Source: JABDMH01 sp965223215
GTDB lineage: Bacteria > Bacteroidota > Bacteroidia > Chitinophagales > Saprospiraceae
DNA length: 64,000 nt
Direction: 5' to 3'
NCBI GenBank assembly: GCA_965223215.1
Contig: CBDCVZ010000010.1
Span: 3,410,001-3,474,000 of the forward strand
Shown here in pieces: positions 25,201 through 33,207 of this stretch. Below the pieces are notes generated by a model. The model saw only the letters and a program-made list of their open reading frames with translations, did no database searches and had not been told where the DNA came from. Position numbers and translations under genes: made by a program. Position 1 is the first letter of the stretch, and each line of letters starts with the position of its first letter.

Positions 25201-27652
25201 CAGAGGTACTCGTGACAACCACTTGATAATTTCCTCCCTGGGTGACGATGACACTATCGTTGTTTGAAGTAAAACCTCCGGGTCCAGACCACGCAAAAGT
25301 GCAGCCGCCATTACAATTTGAGGTACCTTCTACCACCAATGTATCCTGACTTTGGGCACAATTAATCACGCCATTTTCAGTTCTCAACACGGGTTGCTGT
25401 GGATCTGGAGTTACGGTTATGGTTGTTCTGGCTGTACAGCTATTGATCACATCTCTAACCACAATGGTATAGTCTCCAGCCTGAGTACCGGTAGCATTAA
25501 TTTGGTCAGCTCTAAAATTGTTTGGCCCTACCCACACTATTGTATTGTCATGAGCTGAAAAAACATTGGCACCCAAGGTAAATTGAGACTGTGTACAAGT
25601 GAGCGCGATGTCGCTGGCCGTGACGGTCGGTTTAATGGTATCGACCGTAACGATTGAAAAATTTTGATAGGTACATTGCTGAGCATCCGTTATAACCACA
25701 TCATATTGCCCTGGTATACTAACTCTCGGAGACCTATCCGTGGAGCTAAAGCCATCGGGCCCGGTCCAGCTGTATGTCGCCAACGGGTCACTTACAGTCA
25801 CTGGTATGTTTTTGCTCAGTCCACGACAATCCAAGGTGATGCCATTAATATCAATGGAGGGTTCTTTAAATAAGTTGACCACCTCCACATTTTCCTGAAC
25901 GGCACATCCACCACTCGTCGTACTAATACGCACTGTGTAGATCCCTGGTTGGGTCACTTCAGGGTTCTGAGTTACTGATGAAAAGCCATTCGGACCGATC
26001 CAGTCGTAGGATACATTGGGAGTCGATGACGAGGCAGAGATTTGCACGGTGTCTTGTGCACAGCGTATACGCCCACCACTCACCTGAATATCCTGTGGCC
26101 GATCGAAATCAGCTGACACTTGGATGGTTTTGCGGACGATACAATTGTTGCCAGTCGCTGTCACTGTGTAAGACCCAGGTTCAGTAACATCGACATTTTG
26201 GGTCGTGGCAGTAAAGCTCTTGGGGCCCGTCCAAGAAAAACGATTGGCATTTGATATGGGACGTAAGAGTCCAACATTAGCCCCGCAGTCCATAACCACA
26301 TCTTGGATTTCAAGGGATGGCAAGCTCCCATCCGATACTACACTGGTGGTGAGGGTGTCGGCACAGCCATCTTTGGCCACGATCAGTTGATATTGACCGG
26401 GAAGATCAATCTTGATGTTTGAAAGGTTTGTAGAAGATAAAATACTACCATCCACGGTGCTCCAGTGATAAGAGGGTTGGTCAGCAAATTGATTTGGCCA
26501 GTCGAGCACAAGTGGCTTGTTTGCACAAGAGATGGTACCTGGATTTTGAATGCCCTGGCTCACTGCAAACTCGGTGACGACTAGACGAACCATGCTGTCG
26601 CAACCAGCAACACTGGAAAAAGTGGCTTCATAAATGCCAGCGGTGGTAATGGTTTGGTTGTTGAATTGGATGGAAGTTTGCGGACAGATAAAGCGCTCAA
26701 TGACATTGACTGAGCTTGGATCTGAAAAAATTCTATAGACCTTAAATCCACTAGCGTACGCCCCACATAATCTAAGCCGACCCGGATTTAATGCATTGGA
26801 CAAGGAGCCCAAGGGGCCCCCAACAAAGCCATCCAAAAGAGCCAGGTCCCGATTAGCAATACTTAGTCCATAAATCAAGTAGTCACCTGCTGCCTGTGCT
26901 GAGAGATCAGGTCGGGAAGTAATGTTTAAAATAACCCCGCCAGAGGCTACCACGAATCGATAGGAATACAGAGCTGGATCTGGCTCGGGACCATTGTATG
27001 TTGGAAAAATTCTAATCGTACTAAGACTCGGATCACCTCCGCAGACAAAGGTTGTATCGACATTTATGCGACCTCCCAAACGTACACATTCAGAACACGA
27101 GATACCGGTCGGATCACAAAACTCAAGGTCGAATGAGGTCAAGAAACCGTCATTGTCACCCCGCAGGTCGGAGACGGTGAGTGACCAAATGCCATTGACT
27201 GTACCGCTATTTATGTCTTCCAGGCATGTCTCCGCATGGTAAGATCCCACATAGGTGTTGTTTTCTCCCCAATCCTGATCACTATCCCAAACCGGCTTGA
27301 TGAGGTTTCCTTGATCGGGGGTCGCAGGGGTCGCACACGGTACAAATCGAATGTCCCAGGAAGTGCCATTGGTCGATCGGGATCCTCCATCTTCCATTAA
27401 AACATACTGACGTCCGTTAGGTGCACTCAGTATCAGTCTCACGTCTCCAATCAAACGATGGGTAAACCTGGCACGAATACCACAGATACCTTGACCCGGA
27501 CTGGACAAGTCATCGTTTACAGCATTTTCGATCCTCAAATTCGCATACCTCGTACCAATCGTGGGTATGGCGATTTCGCTGCTGATGCCGCACTGACTCC
27601 AAACCCCATAATGGACCAGGAGAAAGAAGAAAACATGGCAAAAGTGCTTCAT
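22265..27652 (-). CDS. Giant cell-surface adhesin: P-domain, about 15 Ig-like repeats, T9SS type B C-terminus
   Basis: A 1795-residue exported protein. The signal peptide covers residues 1-20. Residues 25-185 form a proprotein-convertase P-domain (CGIRARFTHRLIGDVRLILSAP, GIWSLTVSDLRGDNDGFL). From about residue 370 to 1540 I count about 15 repeats of 75-80 residues. Each has an early cysteine (for example INCAQSQ, IRCAQDT, LDCRGLS), a W-x-G-P-x-G-F core (WTGPKSF, WIGPNGF, WTGPDGF, WFGPNGF), a PG-x-Y-x-V strand and a late N-G-C. A SprB-like segment follows. The last 90 residues (VPNAFTPNGDNINDFVELYA to VAGDITLLR) are the gliding-motility-associated type B sorting domain. It is probably a surface adhesin exported by T9SS. 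Confidence 0.88.
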   Translation of the reverse strand: MKHFCHVFFFLLVHYGVWSQCGISSEIAIPTIGTRYANLRIENAVNDDLSSPGQGICGIRARFTHRLIGDVRLILSAPNGRQYVLMEDGGSRSTNGTSWDIRFVPCATPATPDQGNLIKPVWDSDQDWGENNTYVGSYHAETCLEDINSGTVNGIWSLTVSDLRGDNDGFLTSFDLEFCDPTGISCSECVRLGGRINVDTTFVCGGDPSLSTIRIFPTYNGPEPDPALYSYRFVVASGGVILNITSRPDLSAQAAGDYLIYGLSIANRDLALLDGFVGGPLGSLSNALNPGRLRLCGAYASGFKVYRIFSDPSSVNVIERFICPQTSIQFNNQTITTAGIYEATFSSVAGCDSMVRLVVTEFAVSQGIQNPGTISCANKPLVLDWPNQFADQPSYHWSTVDGSILSSTNLSNIKIDLPGQYQLIVAKDGCADTLTTSVVSDGSLPSLEIQDVVMDCGANVGLLRPISNANRFSWTGPKSFTATTQNVDVTEPGSYTVTATGNNCIVRKTIQVSADFDRPQDIQVSGGRIRCAQDTVQISASSSTPNVSYDWIGPNGFSSVTQNPEVTQPGIYTVRISTTSGGCAVQENVEVVNLFKEPSIDINGITLDCRGLSKNIPVTVSDPLATYSWTGPDGFSSTDRSPRVSIPGQYDVVITDAQQCTYQNFSIVTVDTIKPTVTASDIALTCTQSQFTLGANVFSAHDNTIVWVGPNNFRADQINATGTQAGDYTIVVRDVINSCTARTTITVTPDPQQPVLRTENGVINCAQSQDTLVVEGTSNCNGGCTFAWSGPGGFTSNNDSVIVTQGGNYQVVVTSTSGCFSTADFTVPMNTTPIAPNVVVNDIGCTTDGSVVLVNNSLFPSFEWYDTLTQATEGNTRSFTSTTPTVVALHSTDRNGCQDTLLREIGVTDDIPIVQILLDTIDCAKDAVSLGVSIDNYANSQIASYNWTLPDGRQVMDAVPRVDETGTVTLDVVMRNGCPGTTSGEITSDFTPPELEAIGGGFRCSEPGVILDFDTDQTPLLTNWTGPGGFRSNNPHPLASTPGIYRLEILGANGCPVDDSAMVVITDPLPSLTAIGDTITCIDTLANLTFSTNADAGYTFSWIDPGGRISNSTTVQTVLPGPYLVELIDVNGCRVVQEAFAEIDTLTYASRVTSSLINCINTDTKLSLDTNYSFLDYTWRLDSTIVSREAEPMVSTGGLYVLESQNLNGCIRATSHLVQADTMRPIFTLTPDTLDCSDNRISMRPSIIDRTWSYLWSGPNNFSAASSITVMDEPGTYQLRTIAANGCDFSETVSIVADFETPQMEIENTFIPCNGGMAVLSFISHDTLAEVNWFGPNGFYDDMSVSQTDVAGQYFILAKGFNGCEVLDSLMVSAEPLLESPIIDSLHIDCANREGFLAVVNPDTSFTYTWHDEASNTTIDTVVRSLRGQDYLLEARHTSSDCVLSEMLTIRVDTITPSVSIVEMDSIICEHREITLGSEVGRGVHYQWSTSNGNILNQTNQPAIRLNLPGSYQLMVQDTLNQCQNRADVEITERPSNLRGFDLRLTSANCDGQNNGIISVDTIFGGTGPFSFSLGGEFYSSRNSYQFLAPDDYLVVVKDFNGCSADSLITLERDPKFDLDLGEEMLIRLGDTVMLSPEVSLDESQLASISWLQPQDIACSDCLSQLVSPLINTYYTVQVEASNGCVVQDTILIRVGNIGGIYVPNAFTPNGDNINDFVELYAGNNIDKIAAYEIFDRWGNNVFSAFDFRPGAANGRWDGTYRGEKLGPGVYVFRIEAIDIRGDVRLVAGDITLLR

Positions 27653-27804
27653 TGAAGGATTAGATCAGGTTTATGAGTGTCCTGCTATATAATGATCCTA
27701 TTTACCTCAAAATTGTTGTTAAACAACCTTTAACATCAAGAATGTAGTCAACAAGACCACCTATATTTAACGTTCAAAAGGGCATCAACAATTAACCGTA
27801 ACCT

Positions 27805-28377
27805 ATGAGACGAGCGCTTCAAATCATCTTCGCCGGCATGCTGGTTTTCTCGATAAACAGTACTGCCTATAGTCAAAGATCCAACAAAAAAGATAACGAT
27901 TTTAAGCAGAATTTGTGGTATGGAGGTAGCATTGGATTGGGTTTTCAATCGTTTGCCAGTCAAAGCACTTTTTTGTTCGCGCTCTTTCCCATGCTTGGTT
28001 ATAAAATTAATGAAACCTTTTCTTTCGGACCCCGCGTGGGTGCATCCTATCGACACATTCGAACTAGAGGATTTAATGGATCCATCGAAAAGTTTAATCC
28101 TGTCGAATTTTCTGGTGCATTGTTTGGTCGCGCCAAGGTCTTAAGGCAATTCTTTGGTCATGTTGAATATGAACTCGCCAATGAAAAAAATCCGATCAAT
28201 CGCAACGGAACCACGGTCATTAACGCACGCACTGACACCAACTTCTATCTGGGTGCCGGTTACACCTCCGGGGGTAAGGTAGCATCTGAGATATATATCT
28301 TATATAATTTTCTGGAAGACGACAATATTCTTGATGTTCCATTTGTTATTCGAGGAGGCATCACAGTCAATTTCTAA
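27805..28377 (+). CDS. Small outer-membrane beta-barrel protein
   Basis: A 190-residue exported protein with a signal peptide (residues 1-24, ending TAYSQ). It then shows alternating hydrophobic/polar strands ending in aromatic residues: WYGGSIGLGFQSF, FLFALFPMLGYKI, FSFGPRVGASYRHI, FSGALFGRAKVL, NFYLGAGYTSG, and a final strand VIRGGITVNF with terminal Phe. That pattern fits an 8- to 10-strand outer-membrane barrel. It resembles many uncharacterised Bacteroidota barrels, and no substrate is suggested. Its stop overlaps by 4 bases the stop of the convergent TonB receptor gene. Confidence 0.75.
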   Translation: MRRALQIIFAGMLVFSINSTAYSQRSNKKDNDFKQNLWYGGSIGLGFQSFASQSTFLFALFPMLGYKINETFSFGPRVGASYRHIRTRGFNGSIEKFNPVEFSGALFGRAKVLRQFFGHVEYELANEKNPINRNGTTVINARTDTNFYLGAGYTSGGKVASEIYILYNFLEDDNILDVPFVIRGGITVNF

Positions 28378-30827
28378 AACGTCAAGGTAATTCCCAACAT
28401 CCAGTTGATGCCTGCTTGGGGATAAAGACCCTTAAGATTATAGGTGTTTTCTGTTTCAAGGGCTGCATGTGGATCATCGACTGTGGGATCGTAACCAGCA
28501 GATTGGAAACGGTAAATCCAACCATTGTTAGTCACTCGTTGGTTAAACAGGTTACGAACCATCAATTTCACCTGAATCTCTTCAGCCCAGCCTGGTCGTA
28601 ATACACTGACGAGGTGCAAGTCGGAAAAATAATACGGATCTAGCTTAGAATTGTCATTTCCTGTGTTGTCGAGGTACTGGCTTCCCACATACTTATGCAG
28701 AGAATTCACCTGCACCGAAATGCGATCACGCTGAAGTAATTGGTAAGACAAAGTGGCTCCCCCCACAAATCCCGGTGAAAAGGATAATGGTACGTCCTTA
28801 TGTTCGACAAGAATCTGAGCTCCAGTATCCCAGTCATCGATGGCCTCCGTGAAGGATTTGATCTGATTAATACTCCAACTAAGGTTCGTGCTAAAAAGAA
28901 GATTCGAGCGAAGTTGCCAGTCCAATTGAGACTCGAATCCTGAGCGAAAACTCCTAGGCACATTGATTCGGCCATACTCACCCACATCATTTAACCGGCC
29001 CGTTAAGGTTAGTTGATCCCGATAGGCCATGTAATAGGTATTTGCTCTGATCGATAGGCGGGCGCCCTGATAGCGTAGACCAAGTTCATGATCTACCAAC
29101 CGCTCAGCCTTGGGTCTGCTCGCTGGAGAACTTTCAGTATAATCAGTTCGGTTAGGTTCTCTGTGGGCCACGGAAGCCGAATAATAATAAGAAATGTTAT
29201 TGCGATCGAGCGTCAAACCGAGTTTGGGATTGAAGAAATGATGGGTTACCATTTGCTCCAATTGCTCCAGGTTTTGATCGAATCCTAGAAATCTATATCC
29301 CACCTGTCGCCATTGCAAATCAACGAAGGCAGTCAGAGAGTTAGTCAGCTGATTCTGATACTGTCCGTACAAGTTTAAGTCCGTTTTCCTGGCGTCGTTA
29401 CGATAGTATTCATGATCCTTTTCAACTCCAGGAAACCAACGGGCCCAGATTACTTCACCGAAATGATCTCCCAGATACTCATTGTAGCCCCCGCCAAAGC
29501 TCCAACGGTTAGAGCCAATGCCTTCATGGGTAAGTGAAAATAAGGCTCCATAAAAGTCATTATCCAACCACCTTCTGCGGATCAGATCCGAAGTCGAAAT
29601 CACTGAGTCACGAATCGTGATCAGCGGTAAATTATACGCCGGCAAATCATCACCGATACGGTATTGCTCAAAATAGCCTCTCCCCTTCGTGTAGTGAAGT
29701 GTGGTATTCAATAATAGACCAGACGGTAGCTTTTGTTTATATATAGCGTGCAGATGCCGTTGTCGATAATGGTCCACTTCATCCGGATGGTAGCCATCCC
29801 GACGACGGCCGGCTGTATTAAAGGTACGCAGCACTTCATCATCGATGTATTGCTGAGGAACACCATTCCATGCCTGATAGGTGATCTCCTTGCCATCGTA
29901 ATAGCTCAACTTAAGGCTGTGGTTTTCTGAGAAATATCGAGCCACCAGGTTTAGGGATTGAAGATCAGCACTACTGCGATCAATGTACCCATTAGAGGTT
30001 AATGTTGAAAACCTTCCCTGCAGACTAAAATGATCCCGGATGGTACCCGTACCAAACTGGAGGTTTCCTCTCAGGGTGCCAAAGGAACCACCCGATCCTT
30101 CAACTTTGGCAAATGGTGCAGCCTGATGTGATGTGGTCTTAACATTTATCGTGCCGCCAAAGGCTCCTGCTCCATTCGTCGAGGTACCTACTCCGCGTTG
30201 AACTTGAATGGCCGCGACGGAGCTTGCCAAGTCTGGTAAATCAACCCAAAAGACCCCCTGCGACTCGGCATCATTTAAGGGTACTCCATCGATGGTTACA
30301 TTAATTCTAGTGGGATCACTACCCCGTATGCGCAACCCCGTGTAACCGATTCCGGTACCGGCATCAGAGGTCACTACCATCGCCGGCATCCAACGTAAGA
30401 GAAAGGGAACATCTTGCCCGACATGCCGCTTGGCAATCGTCGATGCTCTGATGGTTTCATAACTAAAGGGCTGGTCTTTTTTGATCCAGGAGGCATTCAA
30501 CTCTATCGTTTCGATTTGATAGATTTTGGGTGCCAAGAGCATCGTGTCAACACGTGGGCCCTCCAAATTGATCTTTGCCCGGAAGAGCTCGTAGCCAATG
30601 GATTGAATACTTAGTTCATAGATACCGGGATTGAGGTTCCGGAATTCAACAAATCCATCGTGGTCTGAGATCTGCGTAAATTCGTTAACCCGGACAACTG
30701 CGCCCTGAATACCCTGTTGTTGCTCATCCAACACCAAGATCTGATGGTCGACTTGACCGAAAACGATGAACGAAACACAGGCACACCAAAAACCGATGGT
30801 GGTCCGCAATAACATCAAATTCTGCAT
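28374..30827 (-). CDS. TonB-dependent outer-membrane receptor under TPP riboswitch control
   Basis: An 817-residue outer-membrane transporter. The signal peptide is at about residues 8-25. A carboxypeptidase-regulatory-like domain follows (about 28-105: VDHQILVLDEQQQGIQGAVV), then the plug (about 120-235, with GLRIRGSDPTRINVTIDGVPLND and GAGAFGGTINVKT), and a 22-strand barrel ending MLGITLTF. A TPP riboswitch lies directly upstream, so the likely substrate is thiamin or a precursor such as the hydroxymethylpyrimidine moiety. TPP-controlled receptors of this kind are known in Bacteroidota. The ligand assignment rests on the riboswitch, not on the protein sequence. Confidence 0.9.
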   Translation of the reverse strand: MQNLMLLRTTIGFWCACVSFIVFGQVDHQILVLDEQQQGIQGAVVRVNEFTQISDHDGFVEFRNLNPGIYELSIQSIGYELFRAKINLEGPRVDTMLLAPKIYQIETIELNASWIKKDQPFSYETIRASTIAKRHVGQDVPFLLRWMPAMVVTSDAGTGIGYTGLRIRGSDPTRINVTIDGVPLNDAESQGVFWVDLPDLASSVAAIQVQRGVGTSTNGAGAFGGTINVKTTSHQAAPFAKVEGSGGSFGTLRGNLQFGTGTIRDHFSLQGRFSTLTSNGYIDRSSADLQSLNLVARYFSENHSLKLSYYDGKEITYQAWNGVPQQYIDDEVLRTFNTAGRRRDGYHPDEVDHYRQRHLHAIYKQKLPSGLLLNTTLHYTKGRGYFEQYRIGDDLPAYNLPLITIRDSVISTSDLIRRRWLDNDFYGALFSLTHEGIGSNRWSFGGGYNEYLGDHFGEVIWARWFPGVEKDHEYYRNDARKTDLNLYGQYQNQLTNSLTAFVDLQWRQVGYRFLGFDQNLEQLEQMVTHHFFNPKLGLTLDRNNISYYYSASVAHREPNRTDYTESSPASRPKAERLVDHELGLRYQGARLSIRANTYYMAYRDQLTLTGRLNDVGEYGRINVPRSFRSGFESQLDWQLRSNLLFSTNLSWSINQIKSFTEAIDDWDTGAQILVEHKDVPLSFSPGFVGGATLSYQLLQRDRISVQVNSLHKYVGSQYLDNTGNDNSKLDPYYFSDLHLVSVLRPGWAEEIQVKLMVRNLFNQRVTNNGWIYRFQSAGYDPTVDDPHAALETENTYNLKGLYPQAGINWMLGITLTF

Positions 30828-30842
30828 CTTTTAGATGATTTG
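30816..30842 (-). promoter_or_regulatory. Start-codon-masking hairpin of the TonB receptor mRNA
   Basis: On the minus strand CAAAT-CATCT, a loop of AAA, then AGATG with ATTTG further on. The inner CATCT/AGATG stem includes the ATG start codon, and the outer CAAAT/ATTTG arms pair across a 4-base bulge. It is a candidate expression platform for the TPP riboswitch just upstream. Confidence 0.45.
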
Positions 30843-30874
30843 ATTAGAAGATTAAGAATGACGCTATGATGGGT

Positions 30875-30980
30875 CTCTGTCCCTTCCCGGCATTACCCGG
30901 GCAGGTTCCTGCTAGTATTTAGCAATGGGTATGATCTCAGCCACTTACATTTCAGATGTAGTTGGGCACCCCACATAGAG
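30875..30980 (-). promoter_or_regulatory. TPP riboswitch (THI element)
   Basis: Read on the minus strand, the conserved blocks appear in order: GGGGTGCCC, GGCTGAGATCATACCC, GAACCTG, GGGTAATGCCGGGAAGGGA. These are the diagnostic thi-box sequences (CTGAGA, ACCTG, GGnTAATGCC, AGGGA). A closing P1 stem forms from CTCTATGT at the 5' side and ACAGAG at the 3' side, with a small bulge. It precedes the TonB receptor gene by about 48 bases and should lower receptor production when TPP is plentiful. Confidence 0.96.
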
Positions 30981-31007
30981 TAAACTCCACAAAGATAAGA
31001 TATTCGG

Positions 31008-31517
31008 TCAATGGAGACCTTGTATCAGTGAGATTGACTGTTTCAGACGGTCTCCTTCCGTACCAGAAATCACCTGGTAGTTACGCCCCAAACTAAATAA
31101 GGCTTTATGGTAAAGGTAAAATAGAGACCATCGGCTGTTGGCATTCTCTCTTAAAGGATCGGATGCATAGCCATCCGTGGGCTCACAAAGAAGTGTTAGA
31201 TCAAAGTGCATCTCCCTGAAACCTCTTTCAACATTTTCAGGAACAGACTGAAACTTGTACTGAGACCAGATTTTGTACACCAGCCATGAGGTGTCATGAA
31301 TGACCAAAGCTGATTGAAGACCCACCAGAGCTTTTCTTAATTCATCTTGCATCGCAGCCATCGATGACAAGTCGCTTTTTTGGTATTGGCCGGCTCTAAG
31401 AGACAGGTAAGGTCGAGCGAATTCTGGCACCAGGGGAGCTTTGAGATAACGTGCAATCCCAAGAGCGAGGGTTGTTTTGCCGCTACATTCCGGACCTGTA
31501 ATCAGGATTTTGATCAT
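31008..31517 (-). CDS. NadR-like P-loop kinase (AAA_28 type)
   Basis: A 169-residue cytosolic protein. I chose the ATG at 31517 (MIKILITGPECSGKTTLALG), which puts the P-loop at the N-terminus as in relatives; the frame is open to an ATG at 31547. Motifs: Walker A GPECSGKTT, VPEFARPYLSLRAGQY (the acidic PEFAR segment typical of NadR-type ribosylnicotinamide kinase domains), and ALVIHDTSWLVYKIWSQYKF. Only the kinase part of NadR is present; no adenylyltransferase or DNA-binding domain is seen. It lies directly upstream of the TPP riboswitch and the receptor. A role in phosphorylating an imported vitamin, such as thiamin or nicotinamide riboside, is plausible but unproven. Confidence 0.75.
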   Translation of the reverse strand: MIKILITGPECSGKTTLALGIARYLKAPLVPEFARPYLSLRAGQYQKSDLSSMAAMQDELRKALVGLQSALVIHDTSWLVYKIWSQYKFQSVPENVERGFREMHFDLTLLCEPTDGYASDPLRENANSRWSLFYLYHKALFSLGRNYQVISGTEGDRLKQSISLIQGLH

Positions 31518-31615
31518 CTTTGTGTGAATTATCGAACTTATCCGCATTGAACTGATTTAGTAAGATACAAGTAAGCTCTTTTAGAAGGGCTGCACATCAA
31601 TCGAAATGTTTCTAG

Positions 31616-32197
31616 ATGCATGATATAGAACCACATCATCTTTGGAGAGATAACTACATTTCAGCGGAAGACAATCGCTCACCGCACTTTGGTCGGGTAT
31701 ACGATGAATTCCGATTTACAAAAAAAGTCTACAATTACTTTATCCATCCCCAATGGGATGAATTTGGTTCGAATACGCTTTATTCCAAGATCTTATTTGC
31801 CGATTATGAGGAAGGATTTGCCATCATTGAATTAATCGGTGAATGGAATGATTGTCTGACCAACGACGTGCTTTTTCTAAAGCAAAACATCATTGACGAA
31901 TTAGTAAATCATGGCATTCACAGGCATATCATCGTACTGGACCATGTGCTCAATTTTCATGGATCAGACAATAGTTATTACGAGGAATGGTATGAAGATG
32001 TCATGGAAGCTGCGGGGTACATTTGTTTTATCAATGGGCTCGACCATGTGATTGATGAAATGAAGGCCACCTCGATAGATCACTATGCCAACTTTAGCCA
32101 GGAATTGCAAATTCCCAATTGGAGATCCTACTCTCCAAAGAGTCTGGTCGCCAAGGTGGAGATGATGTTAAGCACCCAAACCTCTCGCTTGCGGTGA
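31616..32197 (+). CDS. Hypothetical protein translationally coupled to era
   Basis: A 193-residue protein I do not recognise: MHDIEPHHLWRDNYISAEDN, then FIHPQWDEFGSNTLYSKILF, HRHIIVLDHVLNFHGSDNSY and YEEWYEDVMEAAGYICFING. It is acidic, soluble, with no signal peptide or membrane segment, and rich in His, Tyr and Trp. The order of strands and helices suggests a single globular alpha/beta domain. Its TGA stop overlaps the GTG start of era (GTGA), implying coupled translation and perhaps a shared role around ribosome assembly. That role is inference from position only. Confidence 0.7.
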   Translation: MHDIEPHHLWRDNYISAEDNRSPHFGRVYDEFRFTKKVYNYFIHPQWDEFGSNTLYSKILFADYEEGFAIIELIGEWNDCLTNDVLFLKQNIIDELVNHGIHRHIIVLDHVLNFHGSDNSYYEEWYEDVMEAAGYICFINGLDHVIDEMKATSIDHYANFSQELQIPNWRSYSPKSLVAKVEMMLSTQTSRLR

Positions 32198-33078
32198 CTT
32201 TCAAATCTGGCTTCGTCAACATTATTGGTCGTCCCAACGTAGGTAAGTCGACATTGATGAATGCATTAATGGATTCGAATTTGTCGATCATTACGTATAA
32301 ACCTCAGACCACAAGACATCGAATCCACGGAATTGTTAATGGCCCCGAATTTCAAATCATTTTCTCAGATACGCCGGGATTTGTGCATGATCCTGCTTAC
32401 AAGATGCATGAGAAGATGAATCGATACGTCCACACAACCTTCGAAGATGCAGATATCATGATGCTTTTAGTAGATCATGAAGAGGTCTACGATCGGCAAC
32501 ATATCCTCATTCAAAAGCTGTCTAAATTGGAATGTCCGGTCTTTCTGGTCATCAATAAGATTGATCTACTGGACCAGGGCCAGCAACTATCCCAAATGGA
32601 TGCCTGGCGATCAATTTTCGATTTTCAGGAAATATTTCCGATCTCTGCTCTCAAGCGTCAGGGTATCGACGAATTATTTGCACTGATTCAGCGGTATTTA
32701 CCTGAAGGACCAAAATATTATCCTGAAGAACAACTAAGCGATAGACCGGAGCGCTTTTTTGTCAGTGAAATCGTAAGGGAGCAGATCTTCTTCCAATATC
32801 GTGATGAGATCCCCTACTCATGTGAGGTGGCCATTGACAGTTTTAAGGATGATCCTGACATCATCCGCATAGAAGCATTCATTTTTGTCAATCGGAAAAC
32901 ACAAAAATCCATCATGATTGGCAAAAATGGGGAAGCCATTAAGAAATTGGGCACGGAAGCCCGAAAAAAAATGGAGGATTTCTTAGGTAAGAGAGTCTTT
33001 CTTGCGCTTAGAGTCAAGGTTCGAGAAAACTGGCGAAACAATGATCAATGGCTGGACAAACTGGGATACAGTCGCTAA
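32194..33078 (+). CDS. era: GTPase Era
   Basis: Ras-like GTPase with a C-terminal KH domain that binds the 3' end of 16S rRNA and promotes 30S maturation. I start at GTG 32194 (MTFKSGFVNIIGRPNVGKST), giving 294 residues, the normal length. The open frame continues upstream to 32119, but that lies inside the preceding gene. G1 is GRPNVGKS, the switch region TTRHRIHGI, G3 SDTPGFV, G4 NKID, and the KH domain is around residues 200-290 (SIMIGKNGEAIKKLGTEARK). The GTGA overlap with the upstream stop decides the start. Confidence 0.95.
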   Translation: MTFKSGFVNIIGRPNVGKSTLMNALMDSNLSIITYKPQTTRHRIHGIVNGPEFQIIFSDTPGFVHDPAYKMHEKMNRYVHTTFEDADIMMLLVDHEEVYDRQHILIQKLSKLECPVFLVINKIDLLDQGQQLSQMDAWRSIFDFQEIFPISALKRQGIDELFALIQRYLPEGPKYYPEEQLSDRPERFFVSEIVREQIFFQYRDEIPYSCEVAIDSFKDDPDIIRIEAFIFVNRKTQKSIMIGKNGEAIKKLGTEARKKMEDFLGKRVFLALRVKVRENWRNNDQWLDKLGYSR

Positions 33079-33207
33079 GCGTAGATTTAGCAGATATCGA
33101 CGATGTCTCCGCATCAATGATGAAAAGAGAATCATGGAAGCCTTATCTTAGCAACCCCAAATGAAATTTCCCATTAAATTTTGCAGCTGCTAAACCGTTC
33201 GTGAAGC

